A stretch of DNA of 64,000 bases from [Pseudopropionibacterium] massiliense (lineage in GTDB: Bacteria; Actinomycetota; Actinomycetes; Propionibacteriales; Propionibacteriaceae): positions 2,010,030-2,074,029 of the forward strand of contig NZ_LR027842.1 of the NCBI RefSeq assembly GCF_900607225.1, given 5' to 3'. Made by a program: the position numbers and the translations under genes. The notes beneath the pieces were generated by a model, which made no database searches, was not told the DNA's origin, and saw only the letters and a list, made by a program, of their open reading frames with translations. Each line of letters opens with the position of its first letter. Within the stretch, counting starts at the first letter, position 1. Shown in pieces: positions 27,293 through 35,736 of this stretch.

Positions 27293-28118
27293 GCAGGGGC
27301 AGGATCCGTTCGGTGAACAGAGGTGCCCACCCGGGTTGCGGGGAGGCCGGGTCCACGAAACGGGTCTCCTCTATCTCGGCCCGCGGTTCCGGGAGCCGGT
27401 CGAGGGGTTCGGGTGCGCGGAAGACGTCGGCGAGAACGACGGTGTCGGCCTCGTTGGCTGCCGGGGCGCGAAACCTTCCCAACGGCAGCAGCTCCTCCGG
27501 GTTGAGTTCCAGGCCCAGTTCCTCACGCAGCTCGCGGGCGGCGCACCGATCCGGGGTTTCCCCCGGTTCGGGTTTCCCACCGGGGTTGAGGAAGGAGTCC
27601 GTGCCGCGTTTGCGGACCATCAGCACCCGGCCCGCCGTATCTGTGAGGACCACGGCGCTGACCCGGATCTCCCCCGGCCGACGCATCCTCGTGTGCGGGA
27701 TACCCGCCTCCTGGTATTCCGGACCCACCGGCTCGAATCCGAATCCGCGGTAGAGCGGAACCACGTGACTCTGCGAGTGGATCACGATCGGCTGCCCACC
27801 GAACCGTCCCAGCACGGCGGCGACCAGGGCGCGCGCCAGGCCTTCGCCGCGCCTGCCGGCCCTGACGGCCACTCTCCCGAAGGACCGGGTCGCTCCCAGT
27901 TCGGGTTCGTCGAGCACCACCGTGCGCAGGTATCCCGCGCAACCGGCTTCGTCGGGGATCCACCAGTGGAGGGTGGCCGGGTGTCGGTCGAGGTCGTCGA
28001 GGTCGGGAACGTCGATGCGTTGCTCCACGAAGAACACCTCGGATCTCAGCGATGCGATCCCGAAGAACTCGTCCCGGGTCAGTTCTTCCCAGCTCCTGAC
28101 CTGAATCGGGACCTCCAC
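27273..28118 (-). CDS. GNAT acetyltransferase - Nudix hydrolase fusion
   Basis: A two-domain protein of about 281 residues. The N-terminal half is an ElaA-like GNAT: LRSEVFFVEQRIDVPDLDDLDRHP, then FGRVAVRAGRRGEGLARALV for acetyl-CoA and HVVPLYRGFGFEPVGPEY. The C-terminal half is a Nudix domain with the box GKPEPGE, seven residues, then RELREELGL, matching GX5EX7REUXEEXGU. The second domain would hydrolyse a nucleoside-diphosphate-linked substrate. The GTG at 28118 has GGAGG at correct spacing; an ATG at 28130 lies on the same stretch but has no spaced RBS. The two activities are unrelated in most genomes, so a joint metabolite-repair or housecleaning role is only a guess. Confidence 0.87.
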   Translation of the reverse strand: MEVPIQVRSWEELTRDEFFGIASLRSEVFFVEQRIDVPDLDDLDRHPATLHWWIPDEAGCAGYLRTVVLDEPELGATRSFGRVAVRAGRRGEGLARALVAAVLGRFGGQPIVIHSQSHVVPLYRGFGFEPVGPEYQEAGIPHTRMRRPGEIRVSAVVLTDTAGRVLMVRKRGTDSFLNPGGKPEPGETPDRCAARELREELGLELNPEELLPLGRFRAPAANEADTVVLADVFRAPEPLDRLPEPRAEIEETRFVDPASPQPGWAPLFTERILPLLNHPAG

Positions 28119-28231
28119 GACTCCCTCCATTCCCCGACCATCGCCAGAATCCCGCAAGTAACCACGCAACCGCCGCTTTGGTGGCGTGGCGTAACCTTGA
28201 GATTACAGGTGTTTTCTAGGAGTGATGTGCT

Positions 28232-28963
28232 GTGAGCCTGGGTGGTTTGTTGCTCATGATGATTGTGGCCGGGATGGTTTTCCTGGCTCTGAGGGGGTCG
28301 CGCGCGTTGAACGGGGGGCAACAGCCACAACAGCTCATCAACCCGGGACCGGTTCGGTACGGCGAAACCCCAATCGGGGATGCGGCACGCGCTTCCTTGG
28401 ATGCCGACATCACGCGTTTCGGCGACGAGTTGCGCGATCTCGACCTGGACGTGGTCGGTATCGAGTTGAGCGAGGAGGCCCGGGCGAATTACTCGGAGGC
28501 CCTCGATGCCTATGAGAACGCCAAGCAGGCCATGAATCAGGCGCGTTACGAATCCGATGCCACCGCCATCGCCCACATCCTCGAGGAGGGGCGTTACGCG
28601 ATGGCCTGTGTGAAGTCCCGCGCCCAGGGCCAACCGGTGCCGGAACGCAGGCCACCGTGTTTCTTCGACCCGGCCCACGGGCCCTCCACCAGGAACGTCA
28701 CCTGGGCTCCCCTCGGCGGCGCGCCACGCGAGGTTCCGGCCTGCGCGCTCGACGCGGCCCGGGTCACATCCGGGGCGGATCCGCACATCCGTATGGTCCA
28801 GCAGGGCTACCAGGCGGTGCCGTACTGGCAGGATCAGGGGCACGCCGCCTACGCGCGTGGTTACTACGAACCCTACGGGCTGGATCCGGTGGTCCAGGGA
28901 CTGGCGAAGGGTGCGTTGCTGTTCGGTGGGTTCTCCCTCCTGATGGGGCTCCTCGACGACTGA
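28232..28963 (+). CDS. conserved single-pass membrane protein of unknown function
   Basis: A 243-residue protein. The start is a GTG with AGGAG nine bases upstream. One membrane helix lies at the N-terminus (GGLLLMMIVAGMVFLALRG), then a helical region with a coiled-coil look at about 50-130 (DADITRFGDELRDLDLDVVG, later EALDAYENAKQAMNQA). A compact Cys-containing segment follows, PPCFFDPAHGPSTRNVTWAP and REVPACALDAARV, which seems a conserved core with two cysteines that could pair. A second hydrophobic stretch (GLAKGALLFGGFSLLMGLL) closes the protein. I do not recognise the family. A GTAA-N8-TTAC inverted repeat at about 28192-28207 precedes it and may be an operator. Confidence 0.65.
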   Translation: MSLGGLLLMMIVAGMVFLALRGSRALNGGQQPQQLINPGPVRYGETPIGDAARASLDADITRFGDELRDLDLDVVGIELSEEARANYSEALDAYENAKQAMNQARYESDATAIAHILEEGRYAMACVKSRAQGQPVPERRPPCFFDPAHGPSTRNVTWAPLGGAPREVPACALDAARVTSGADPHIRMVQQGYQAVPYWQDQGHAAYARGYYEPYGLDPVVQGLAKGALLFGGFSLLMGLLDD

Positions 28964-28969
28964 CCCGTT

Positions 28970-28991
28970 CGGCACCGGTTTTCCGGTGCCG
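28970..28991. terminator. hairpin after the 243-aa membrane protein gene
   Basis: Perfect 9-bp stem CGGCACCGG / CCGGTGCCG around a TTTT loop, seven bases after the stop codon. No T run follows. Confidence 0.6.
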
Positions 28992-29083
28992 GCAGCCCAT
29001 GGCCCCGGGGACGCACAGGCCCGCCCGGTGGCGGGAGGCCCGGCCATGCGGAAAAATGAGGCACTCGTCCGATGAGGTAGGCG

Positions 29084-30925
29084 GTGCACGTGTTCAGGGA
29101 ACTTCGAGAGGGGATCGGTGGATTTCTGCGATCCGCCGGCCTCATGTTCCGGTATCTGGTCGTCACGAGCTTCCTCCAGGCCACTGTCCTGTTTCCCCTG
29201 TTCTGGTGGGCCGCAAAGTACCTGTTCGCGATGCGGGGCCTGGTGTCCCTGAACAACGCCAACGCGGGCCGGTTCCTGCTGTCCGCCCCGGGGGCGTTGT
29301 TCATCCTGCTCGCCCTGGTGATGGTGTTGTTGACGACCCTGCTGGAGGTGGGAGGGTTCGTGAAGCTGAGCGCCATCGCGATCGGGAGCGACACCAAGCC
29401 TTCCTACCTCACCGTCATCGGCAGTATCCTCCGTTCCCTGTTCAAGATCGCCGGGCCGGGCCTGGTCCTTCTCCTGCCGTTCGCGCTGGTGGTGCTGCCG
29501 TTGACGGGTTCGGCGCTGAACCCGAGTTTCCTCCTCAGGTTTCGCATTCCGAATTTCATCACCGCCACCATCTTCGCCAATCCCCTGTACACCGCGGCCT
29601 ACTGGTGTCTCGTGGCCCTGATGTACGTCGCGGCCCTGATGATCGTCTTCGTCTTTCACTTCATGTTGCTCGGTGACCTCAAGGCCCTCGCCGCCATCAG
29701 GGCGAGCATTCGCCTGATAAAACCGAACGTGCTACGTTTCGCGGCCTTCATGCTTCTCTCGGTTCTGTCCTTCGCCATCCTCGCCGCGCTCGTCATCGGG
29801 GCGGTTGCCAGCCTCCATCTCCTGAGCATGATGGCCATCCCGGAGGATGCCACCACCCTCGCGACCTTCGTCGGCTCCGTTTTCGTGATACTGCTGGCCC
29901 TGGTGGTCGGCCTGATGGCCAGTTTCGCGGTGCCGCTGGAACTGTACCTGGTCACCAACCGCTACTACGCCTTCCTGCGGAAGCTGCCCGATTCCGATCC
30001 GCTCAGGCCGCTGGCCGACGTCGTGCCCACCATGCCCCCCAAGAAACGTCCGAGCCTCCTCGACCGGGCCTTGGGACACCGGGTCGCACTCGGTTTTCTC
30101 GTCGCGGCTTTCGTGGTCGGCATCGCCGGTTTCTTCACCATCACCGCCGACGAATTGACGGCCGCCCCCGACATCGCGGTGGTGGGGCACCGGGGCGGAC
30201 CGGAGGACACCGCGGTGGAGAACAGCATGGATGCGGTCGAGCAGTCGATAACCGCCGGGGCCAGTTACGTCGAGATGGACATCCAGCGCACCCGGGACGG
30301 CCACTACGTGGTTTTCCACGACGAGAATTTCTCACGATTCACCCACGAACGCCGCGCGGTTCACGAAATGACGCTGGCCGAGATCCGGGAGCTGGATCTC
30401 GGCGAGAATTCGAATGGCAGGTTCAGCGATGTCAGGGTGCCCACCCTGGAGGAGCTCCTGGAGAGAACCCGCGGGCGCATCGGGATCTTCCTCGAGCTCA
30501 AGGGCCGCAGCGCCGACCAGCAGATGGCCGACGACGCCGTGGCGGCCGTGAAACGCCACGGCATGCTGGACCGCGTGGTGGTGATATCGCTCAAGTACGA
30601 GCTGATCACCGGAATTGAGGAACGCCACCCCGAGGTGGCGAGCGGTTTCATTTATTTCCTGTCCTTCGGGGACACCGCCCGTCTGGTCGGTGACTACCTG
30701 ATCCTTGAGGAGGACGCCGCCACCAGTGACACGATCGCCCAGATACACGAGGCAGGCAAAAGAGCCGCGGTGTGGACCGTCAACACCGAGGAATCGATGC
30801 ACAAGTTCGTCAACTGGCCGGTGGATGCCGTGATCACCGACCGGGTCCGGCAGTGGCAGGCCGTCGCGGAGGAACGCCGGCGGGCCGCCCCGCTGGACGT
30901 GCTGATGGGCGAGTTCATCGAGTAG
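29084..30925 (+). CDS. membrane-bound glycerophosphodiester phosphodiesterase
   Basis: A 613-residue protein with two parts. Residues 1-360 form the GPDPase membrane domain, with about seven or eight hydrophobic segments (for example VVTSFLQATVLFPLFWWAAK and the last at about 335-355). The catalytic GDPD domain follows, from VVGHRGGPEDTAVENSMDAV at about 368, with the H-R pair, the E-N pair, EMDIQRTRDGHYVVFHDENF and LEELLERTRGRIGIFLELKG. It would hydrolyse glycerophosphodiesters (from lipid or teichoic acid turnover) on the outer or inner membrane face. The GTG at 29084 has a GAGG upstream; another GTG six bases later is possible. Confidence 0.88.
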   Translation: MHVFRELREGIGGFLRSAGLMFRYLVVTSFLQATVLFPLFWWAAKYLFAMRGLVSLNNANAGRFLLSAPGALFILLALVMVLLTTLLEVGGFVKLSAIAIGSDTKPSYLTVIGSILRSLFKIAGPGLVLLLPFALVVLPLTGSALNPSFLLRFRIPNFITATIFANPLYTAAYWCLVALMYVAALMIVFVFHFMLLGDLKALAAIRASIRLIKPNVLRFAAFMLLSVLSFAILAALVIGAVASLHLLSMMAIPEDATTLATFVGSVFVILLALVVGLMASFAVPLELYLVTNRYYAFLRKLPDSDPLRPLADVVPTMPPKKRPSLLDRALGHRVALGFLVAAFVVGIAGFFTITADELTAAPDIAVVGHRGGPEDTAVENSMDAVEQSITAGASYVEMDIQRTRDGHYVVFHDENFSRFTHERRAVHEMTLAEIRELDLGENSNGRFSDVRVPTLEELLERTRGRIGIFLELKGRSADQQMADDAVAAVKRHGMLDRVVVISLKYELITGIEERHPEVASGFIYFLSFGDTARLVGDYLILEEDAATSDTIAQIHEAGKRAAVWTVNTEESMHKFVNWPVDAVITDRVRQWQAVAEERRRAAPLDVLMGEFIE

Positions 30926-30969
30926 ACGGCTCCGGCGCCGTGGCTCCGAGGAATGTCTCGGTCCTGGGG

Positions 30970-30975
30970 TACGCT
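30970..30975 (+). promoter_or_regulatory. -10 element before the second helicase gene
   Basis: TACGCT ten bases before the ATG at 30986, no Shine-Dalgarno sequence; leaderless or near-leaderless transcription. Confidence 0.45.
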
Positions 30976-30985
30976 TCGGGGCCGT

Positions 30986-32734
30986 ATGACTTCCTCCGCG
31001 TTCGAACACCTCTCCCCCGCGTTTCCGCAGCGCGCCGCGTGGGGCACCGCGCAGAGCCTCCGAGCCTGGCAGGTGGCCGCCCTCGAGCTGTACGCGACGA
31101 CCCAGCCCCGCGACTTCCTGTGCGTGGCCACCCCCGGCGCCGGCAAGACGACCTTCGCGCTGCGCGTCGCCCACCAGCTGCTGCACACCCGGACCGTGAA
31201 ACGCATCGTGGTGGTCACCCCCACCGAGCACCTCAAGACGCAGTGGGCCGATGCCGCCGCACGGGTCGGCATTCATCTGGATCCCGGCACCGGCGGGGCG
31301 AGGCGGGGACGCTCCAGGCAGTTCGACGGATCGGTGGTGACCTACGCGGGGGTTTCCCTGCGCGCCTACGCCTACGAGGCGCTGTGCAACCAGGTCTCCA
31401 CGCTGGTGATCTTCGACGAGATCCACCACGCGGGCGACACCCGGAGCTGGGGGGACGGCATCCTGCAGGGTTTCTCCGAGGCCACCCGCCGCCTGGCGCT
31501 CACCGGTACCCCGTTCCGCTCCGACGACAGCCCAATCCCCTTCGTGACCTACGAGGAATCCGACTCGGGGGTCAGGACCTCGCGGGCCGACTACACCTAC
31601 GGCTACCGGGAGGCCCTGGCGGATCACGTGGTGCGGCCCGTGATCTTCATGAACTACGGCGGGCAGATGCGTTGGCGGATGCGTTCCGGGGAGGTTCTCG
31701 ACGCCGACCTGGGAACGATGCTCACCAAGGACCTGACCGCCCACGCCTGGCGCACCGCCCTGTCGCCGACGGGCGAGTGGATCCCCGCCGTGCTGCGGGC
31801 CGCCGACCAGCGCCTGACGCAGGTGCGGCGCGCCATCCCCGACGCAGGCGGCCTGGTGATAGCCACCAACCAGACCGTGGCGCGCGCCTACGCGAAGATC
31901 CTGACCGGGATCACGGGGAGACGCCCCACCGTGATCCTCTCCGACGACACCAGGGCAGGTGGGAGGATCGAGGAGTTCGCCGCGGGCCAGGAGCGCTGGA
32001 TGGTGGCGGTCCGGATGGTCTCGGAAGGCGTGGACGTGCCCCGGTTGGCGGTCGGGGTCTACGCGACGTCCACCTCGACGCCGCTGTTCTTCGCCCAGGC
32101 GGTGGGCAGGTTCGTGCGTTCGAGGCGGCGGGGCGAGGTGGCGACGGTGTTCCTGCCCACCGTCCCGATCCTGCTGGCCCACGCCGCGACGCTGGAACGA
32201 CAACGCGACCACGTGCTGGGGCGTCCCCGCTCCGGGGAAACCGGCATCTGGGCCGAGACGGAGGCCCTCATCGAGGCGGCCAACCGCACCGATTCGGCCT
32301 CCGACGACCTCCTGGGCGAGTTCGAGGCCCTCGAGTCCCAGGCCACCTTCGACCACGTGTTGTTCGACTCCCAGGCCTTCGGGATGCACGCCGAACCCAC
32401 ATCGCAGGATGAACTCGACTATCTGGGGCTGCCCGGCCTCCTGGAACCCGACCAGGTGAGCACCCTCCTGGCCGAGCGGCAACGCCGCCAGCTCAGGCGA
32501 CGCGAACGCCGGGACCCGAAGTCGCAGCCGGAGGTGCCGCTGCACCGGGCGCTCGCGAACCAGCGCAAGGAACTCAACTCCCTGGTGGCCCAGCTGGCCC
32601 GCCTGGAACAGCGTCCCCACAGCCATGTCCACGCCGACCTGCGCCGCGAGTGCGGTGGCCCGCCACTTGCCCAGGCGACGACCGAGCAGGTGGCCGAGCG
32701 CATCACCAGGGCGAGGGCCTGGCTCAGGCGCTGA
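30986..32734 (+). CDS. superfamily 2 DEAD/DEAH helicase (RAD25/SSL2-like)
   Basis: A 582-residue helicase. Motif I is VATPGAGKTTFALRV, Ia is VVVTPTEHLKTQW, motif II is IFDEIHHAGD (DEIH), motif III is LALTGTPFRSDD, and motif VI is FFAQAVGRFVRSRR. This order and the short length match actinobacterial DNA/RNA helicases of the RAD25-like group. The C-terminal tail is rich in Arg and Leu (RQRRQLRRRERRDP, and NQRKELNSLVAQLARLEQ, coiled-coil). Its role is probably in nucleic acid repair or processing, but no partner is linked. It follows the GDPD gene after 60 bases. Confidence 0.88.
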   Translation: MTSSAFEHLSPAFPQRAAWGTAQSLRAWQVAALELYATTQPRDFLCVATPGAGKTTFALRVAHQLLHTRTVKRIVVVTPTEHLKTQWADAAARVGIHLDPGTGGARRGRSRQFDGSVVTYAGVSLRAYAYEALCNQVSTLVIFDEIHHAGDTRSWGDGILQGFSEATRRLALTGTPFRSDDSPIPFVTYEESDSGVRTSRADYTYGYREALADHVVRPVIFMNYGGQMRWRMRSGEVLDADLGTMLTKDLTAHAWRTALSPTGEWIPAVLRAADQRLTQVRRAIPDAGGLVIATNQTVARAYAKILTGITGRRPTVILSDDTRAGGRIEEFAAGQERWMVAVRMVSEGVDVPRLAVGVYATSTSTPLFFAQAVGRFVRSRRRGEVATVFLPTVPILLAHAATLERQRDHVLGRPRSGETGIWAETEALIEAANRTDSASDDLLGEFEALESQATFDHVLFDSQAFGMHAEPTSQDELDYLGLPGLLEPDQVSTLLAERQRRQLRRRERRDPKSQPEVPLHRALANQRKELNSLVAQLARLEQRPHSHVHADLRRECGGPPLAQATTEQVAERITRARAWLRR

Positions 32735-32766
32735 GCACCCGTATCGAGCCGGATCCCCCGGCCCTA

Positions 32767-32772
32767 TATACT
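32767..32772 (+). promoter_or_regulatory. -10 element before the TM2 gene
   Basis: TATACT, the most AT-rich spot in the 75-base gap after the helicase gene; transcription starting about 8-10 bases later would include the GAGGAG at 32793-32798 as a ribosome site. Confidence 0.5.
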
Positions 32773-32809
32773 CTTATTTCTTCGAACCCCACGAGGAGAT
32801 TCAAGTCAC

Positions 32810-33190
32810 ATATCCCAGTTCCCCTACGACTCGCAATCCCCCTACGGATACGGCTCCTCCCAGTCTGCGGATCCCTACGGGTACCAGCAGCAGCCGGGTC
32901 AGAACCCCTACGGCGGCTACGCTCCCGGCATGCCGAACCCGTACGCACCCTGGGGGTCACACCCCGTCACGGGAGTTCCGTACTCGGAGAAATCCAAACT
33001 CGTCGCGGGGCTGCTGGGAATCTTCCTCGGCTATCTGGGGGCCGGACGCTTCTACACCGGCCACTACGGTCTCGCCGTGTGCCAGCTCCTGTTCGGCTGG
33101 TTGACGCTGGGAATTTGGCCCCTGATCGATGGAATCGTCCTGCTGGCTTCCGACTCCACGGATTCGGAAGGACGCCTGCTCCGCAGCTGA
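32810..33190 (+). CDS. TM2-domain protein with Pro/Tyr/Gly/Gln-rich N-terminus; apparent ATA start
   Basis: The TM2 domain is clear: YSEKSKLVAGLLGIFLGYLGAGRFYTG, then HYGLAVCQLLFGWLTLGIW and a short charged tail. TM2 proteins have two membrane helices joined by a DRF-like turn (here GRFYTGHYG). The first ATG is at 32930, but the same frame continues upstream for 40 codons of the low-complexity type common to these proteins: SQFPYDSQSPYGYGSSQSAD, then PYGYQQQPGQNPYGGYAPG. It opens with ATA TCC CAG TTC CCC directly after a ribosome site (GAGGAG at 32793-32798), where ATG would be expected. Either ATA is used, or the base was misread or recently mutated. From 32810 the protein is 126 residues; from 32930 it is 86. 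Confidence 0.72.
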   Translation: MSQFPYDSQSPYGYGSSQSADPYGYQQQPGQNPYGGYAPGMPNPYAPWGSHPVTGVPYSEKSKLVAGLLGIFLGYLGAGRFYTGHYGLAVCQLLFGWLTLGIWPLIDGIVLLASDSTDSEGRLLRS

Positions 33191-33219
33191 GCCACCGGCA
33201 CCATCGGTTCATTCGCCAC

Positions 33220-33225
33220 TACGCT
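33220..33225 (+). promoter_or_regulatory. -10 element before purine nucleoside phosphorylase gene
   Basis: TACGCT six bases before the ATG; leaderless start. Confidence 0.5.
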
Positions 33226-33231
33226 TGGAGC

Positions 33232-34032
33232 ATGAGCGATGACCCCACGAAAAAGGCGCACGAAGCCGTCGAGTTCCTCTCCTCCCGGTTCGGCCTGGAT
33301 CGCATCGACCTGGCGCTGGTGCTGGGTTCCGGCTGGTCCGCCGCGGCCGATCAGTTGGGTGAAGGACTCGGCGAGATCACGCTCGGCGCGGTACCGGGTT
33401 TCAGCGCCCCCGTCGTGAGGGGTCACGGTGGTGTTCTGAAGCTGGTCAGGACCGCAGGCGGCAGGAGTGCCGCGGTCCTGACTGGCCGCACCCACTACTA
33501 CGAGGGCCGGGGAGTCACTCCGGTGGTCCACGGGGTGCGCACCATTGCCGCCTGGGGCGCCACAACCCTGGTTCTCACCAACGGTTCCGGCGGCTTGAAC
33601 CCGACGTGGGCACCGGGGACCGTCGCCCTGATCCGTGACCACATCAACCTGACCGGAGCCACCCCGTTGAAAGGGGCGGCCTTCATCGACATGACCGAGG
33701 CCTACTCGGGGCGGCTGCGCGACCTGGCCCGGACAGTCGACCCGACGCTTCCCGAGGGCGTCTACGTGCAGTTCCGCGGCCCCCAGTACGAAACCCCCGC
33801 CGAGGTGCGGATGGCGGCGCTGCTGGGAGGGGACATGGTGGGGATGTCGACCGCACTCGAGACCATCGCCGCCCGCGAGGCCGGGCTGGACGTGCTGGGC
33901 CTCTCCCTGGTGACCAACGCCGCCGCGGGCCTGGCGGAGGCGGGACTCGATCACGCCGAGGTGCTGCAGGCCGGACGCGATGCCGGTCCCCGACTGGCCT
34001 CGCTGCTGGCGGGAATAGTGGGTGTGTTGTGA
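33232..34032 (+). CDS. purine nucleoside phosphorylase
   Basis: A 266-residue trimeric-type phosphorylase, of usual length for the family. Visible elements are DLALVLGSGWS (phosphate loop), LTGRTHYYEG (about 83-92), TLVLTNGSGGLNPTW, FRGPQYETPAEVRM and GMSTALETIAAREAGLDVLG, with SLVTNAAAG at the end. It splits purine (deoxy)nucleosides with phosphate, giving the base and (deoxy)ribose 1-phosphate. The stop overlaps the next gene's GTG (GTGA), which encodes a phosphohexomutase; these genes are commonly paired in actinobacteria, since the mutase can turn ribose 1-phosphate into ribose 5-phosphate. Confidence 0.92.
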   Translation: MSDDPTKKAHEAVEFLSSRFGLDRIDLALVLGSGWSAAADQLGEGLGEITLGAVPGFSAPVVRGHGGVLKLVRTAGGRSAAVLTGRTHYYEGRGVTPVVHGVRTIAAWGATTLVLTNGSGGLNPTWAPGTVALIRDHINLTGATPLKGAAFIDMTEAYSGRLRDLARTVDPTLPEGVYVQFRGPQYETPAEVRMAALLGGDMVGMSTALETIAAREAGLDVLGLSLVTNAAAGLAEAGLDHAEVLQAGRDAGPRLASLLAGIVGVL

Positions 34033-35675
34033 CCGCCCGGGATGCGGCCCGCTCCTGGCTGGCGGCCGACCCCGACCCGGACACCCGCGCCGAGCTCGAG
34101 GAACTGCTGGGGGCGGCCGATTCCGGGGATCCGAAGGCCGCGGAAGCTATCGAGGATGCCTTCAGGGGCCCGCTGGTCTTCGGCACGGCCGGGCTCAGGG
34201 GCCGGATGGGGGCCGGCCCGAACCGCATGAACCGCTTGGTCGTGGCTCAGGCTGCGATCGGCATCGCGGACTGGCTGACGGAACACGGCCACGCCGGCGG
34301 GCAGATGCTGGGGGGTCACGACGCCCGCCACAAGTCGGAGGAGTTCGCCCGCGACACCGCGGAGATCCTGGCCGGGGCGGGTTTCAAGGTGCTGCTCACG
34401 GGAACTCCCGTCCCGACCCCCTTGGTTTCCTTCGGCATCCGCCGGTACGGCTGCGTCGCGGGGATCGTCGTGACGGCCTCCCACAACCCGGCCACCGACA
34501 ACGGCTACAAGGTCTACCTCGGCGACGGGTCGCAGATCATCCCGCCGGCGGACACGCAGATCGCCGCCCGCATCGCCGCCCACCCCGTCGATTCCCTCGC
34601 CCGGCTTCCGCGCAGCGACTCGTACAGGGTGATGTGCGACCAGCTCACCCGCGACTACGTGGCCAGGGGTGCCGGTCTCGTTCCGGAGGGGACTCCCCGC
34701 GGGATCACCTGGGTGCACACCGCGATGCACGGCGTGGGGGCCCGCACTCTCCGGGAACTGACTGCGGCGGCGGGGTTCCCTCCTGCCCACGAGGTTCCCG
34801 AGCAGGCCGAACCGGACCCGGATTTCCCCACCGTCGCCTTCCCGAACCCGGAGGAGCCGGGTGCGATCGACATGGCCTTGGCGCTGGCCGAGGAAACCGG
34901 GGCCGATCTGGTGGTGGCGAACGATCCCGACGCCGACAGGTGCGCGGTCGCCGCTGTCGTCGACGGCCGGTGGCGGATGCTGACGGGCGACGAGCTGGGC
35001 CTGCTGCTCGCCGACCACATGCTCCGGCGAGGCGCAAAGGGGGTGCTGGCCAGTTCGGTGGTCTCCTCCGGCGCCCTCGCCGCGCTGGCCGCCGCGAGGG
35101 GACGGCACCACGTCACCACCCTCACCGGTTTCAAGTGGATCGGGAGGGTCCCGGATCTCGCCTTCGGCTACGAGGAGGCCATCGGCTACTGCTGCGATCC
35201 CGAGGCGGTCCCGGACAAGGACGGCCTGACGGCGGCGCTGATGGTTCTCGAACTGGCCGCCGGGTTGCGCGCCATGGGTCTCACCCTGGCCGACCGGTTG
35301 GACGAGCTGACCGCCGAGCTGGGGCTCCACGCCACGTCCCAGCTCGCGATCCGCGTCAGTGATCTCTCCCTGATCGCTGACGCCATGGCCAGGCTGCGTG
35401 AGAACCCACCCACATCCCTCCTGCACGCGCCCGTCGCCTACCGCGATCTGGCGGAGGGCACATCCGGGCTTCCCCCGACCGACGCGGTGGAACTGTCCGG
35501 CGGTGAGGTGCACGTGGTGGTGCGCCCTTCCGGGACCGAACCGAAGCTGAAGTGCTACCTGGAGGTGCGGCTGACCCCCGAGGGGTCTCGGAACGGCGCG
35601 GCCGCCCGGCTGGCCGCCGAGATCCGAATGGTGGCCCTGCGGGGGCAGATGCAGTCCGTTCTCGGTCTGGGCTGA
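34029..35675 (+). CDS. phosphoglucomutase/phosphomannomutase-type phosphohexomutase
   Basis: A 548-residue alpha-D-phosphohexomutase of the long (PgmB/ManB-like) actinobacterial type. The phosphoserine loop is TASHNPATDNGYKVY, with the active Ser near residue 150. The Mg-binding loop is NDPDADRC at about 297-304, the sugar-binding loop GYEEAIGYCCD, and the C-terminal phosphate loop VVRPSGTEPKLKCY. It starts at a GTG that overlaps the phosphorylase stop. Its neighbour suggests action on pentose 1-phosphate (phosphopentomutase role), but hexose phosphates are equally possible from the sequence. Confidence 0.88.
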   Translation: MTARDAARSWLAADPDPDTRAELEELLGAADSGDPKAAEAIEDAFRGPLVFGTAGLRGRMGAGPNRMNRLVVAQAAIGIADWLTEHGHAGGQMLGGHDARHKSEEFARDTAEILAGAGFKVLLTGTPVPTPLVSFGIRRYGCVAGIVVTASHNPATDNGYKVYLGDGSQIIPPADTQIAARIAAHPVDSLARLPRSDSYRVMCDQLTRDYVARGAGLVPEGTPRGITWVHTAMHGVGARTLRELTAAAGFPPAHEVPEQAEPDPDFPTVAFPNPEEPGAIDMALALAEETGADLVVANDPDADRCAVAAVVDGRWRMLTGDELGLLLADHMLRRGAKGVLASSVVSSGALAALAAARGRHHVTTLTGFKWIGRVPDLAFGYEEAIGYCCDPEAVPDKDGLTAALMVLELAAGLRAMGLTLADRLDELTAELGLHATSQLAIRVSDLSLIADAMARLRENPPTSLLHAPVAYRDLAEGTSGLPPTDAVELSGGEVHVVVRPSGTEPKLKCYLEVRLTPEGSRNGAAARLAAEIRMVALRGQMQSVLGLG

Positions 35676-35723
35676 GGGATTCCACGAAGCTCGGGGCCCG
35701 GTCCGCCTGCACCCAAAGACCTC

Positions 35724-35729
35724 TACTCT
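35724..35729 (+). promoter_or_regulatory. -10 element before the first DUF2207 gene
   Basis: TACTCT seven bases before the ATG; leaderless start for the paired DUF2207 genes. Confidence 0.5.
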
Positions 35730-35736
35730 GGGAATC

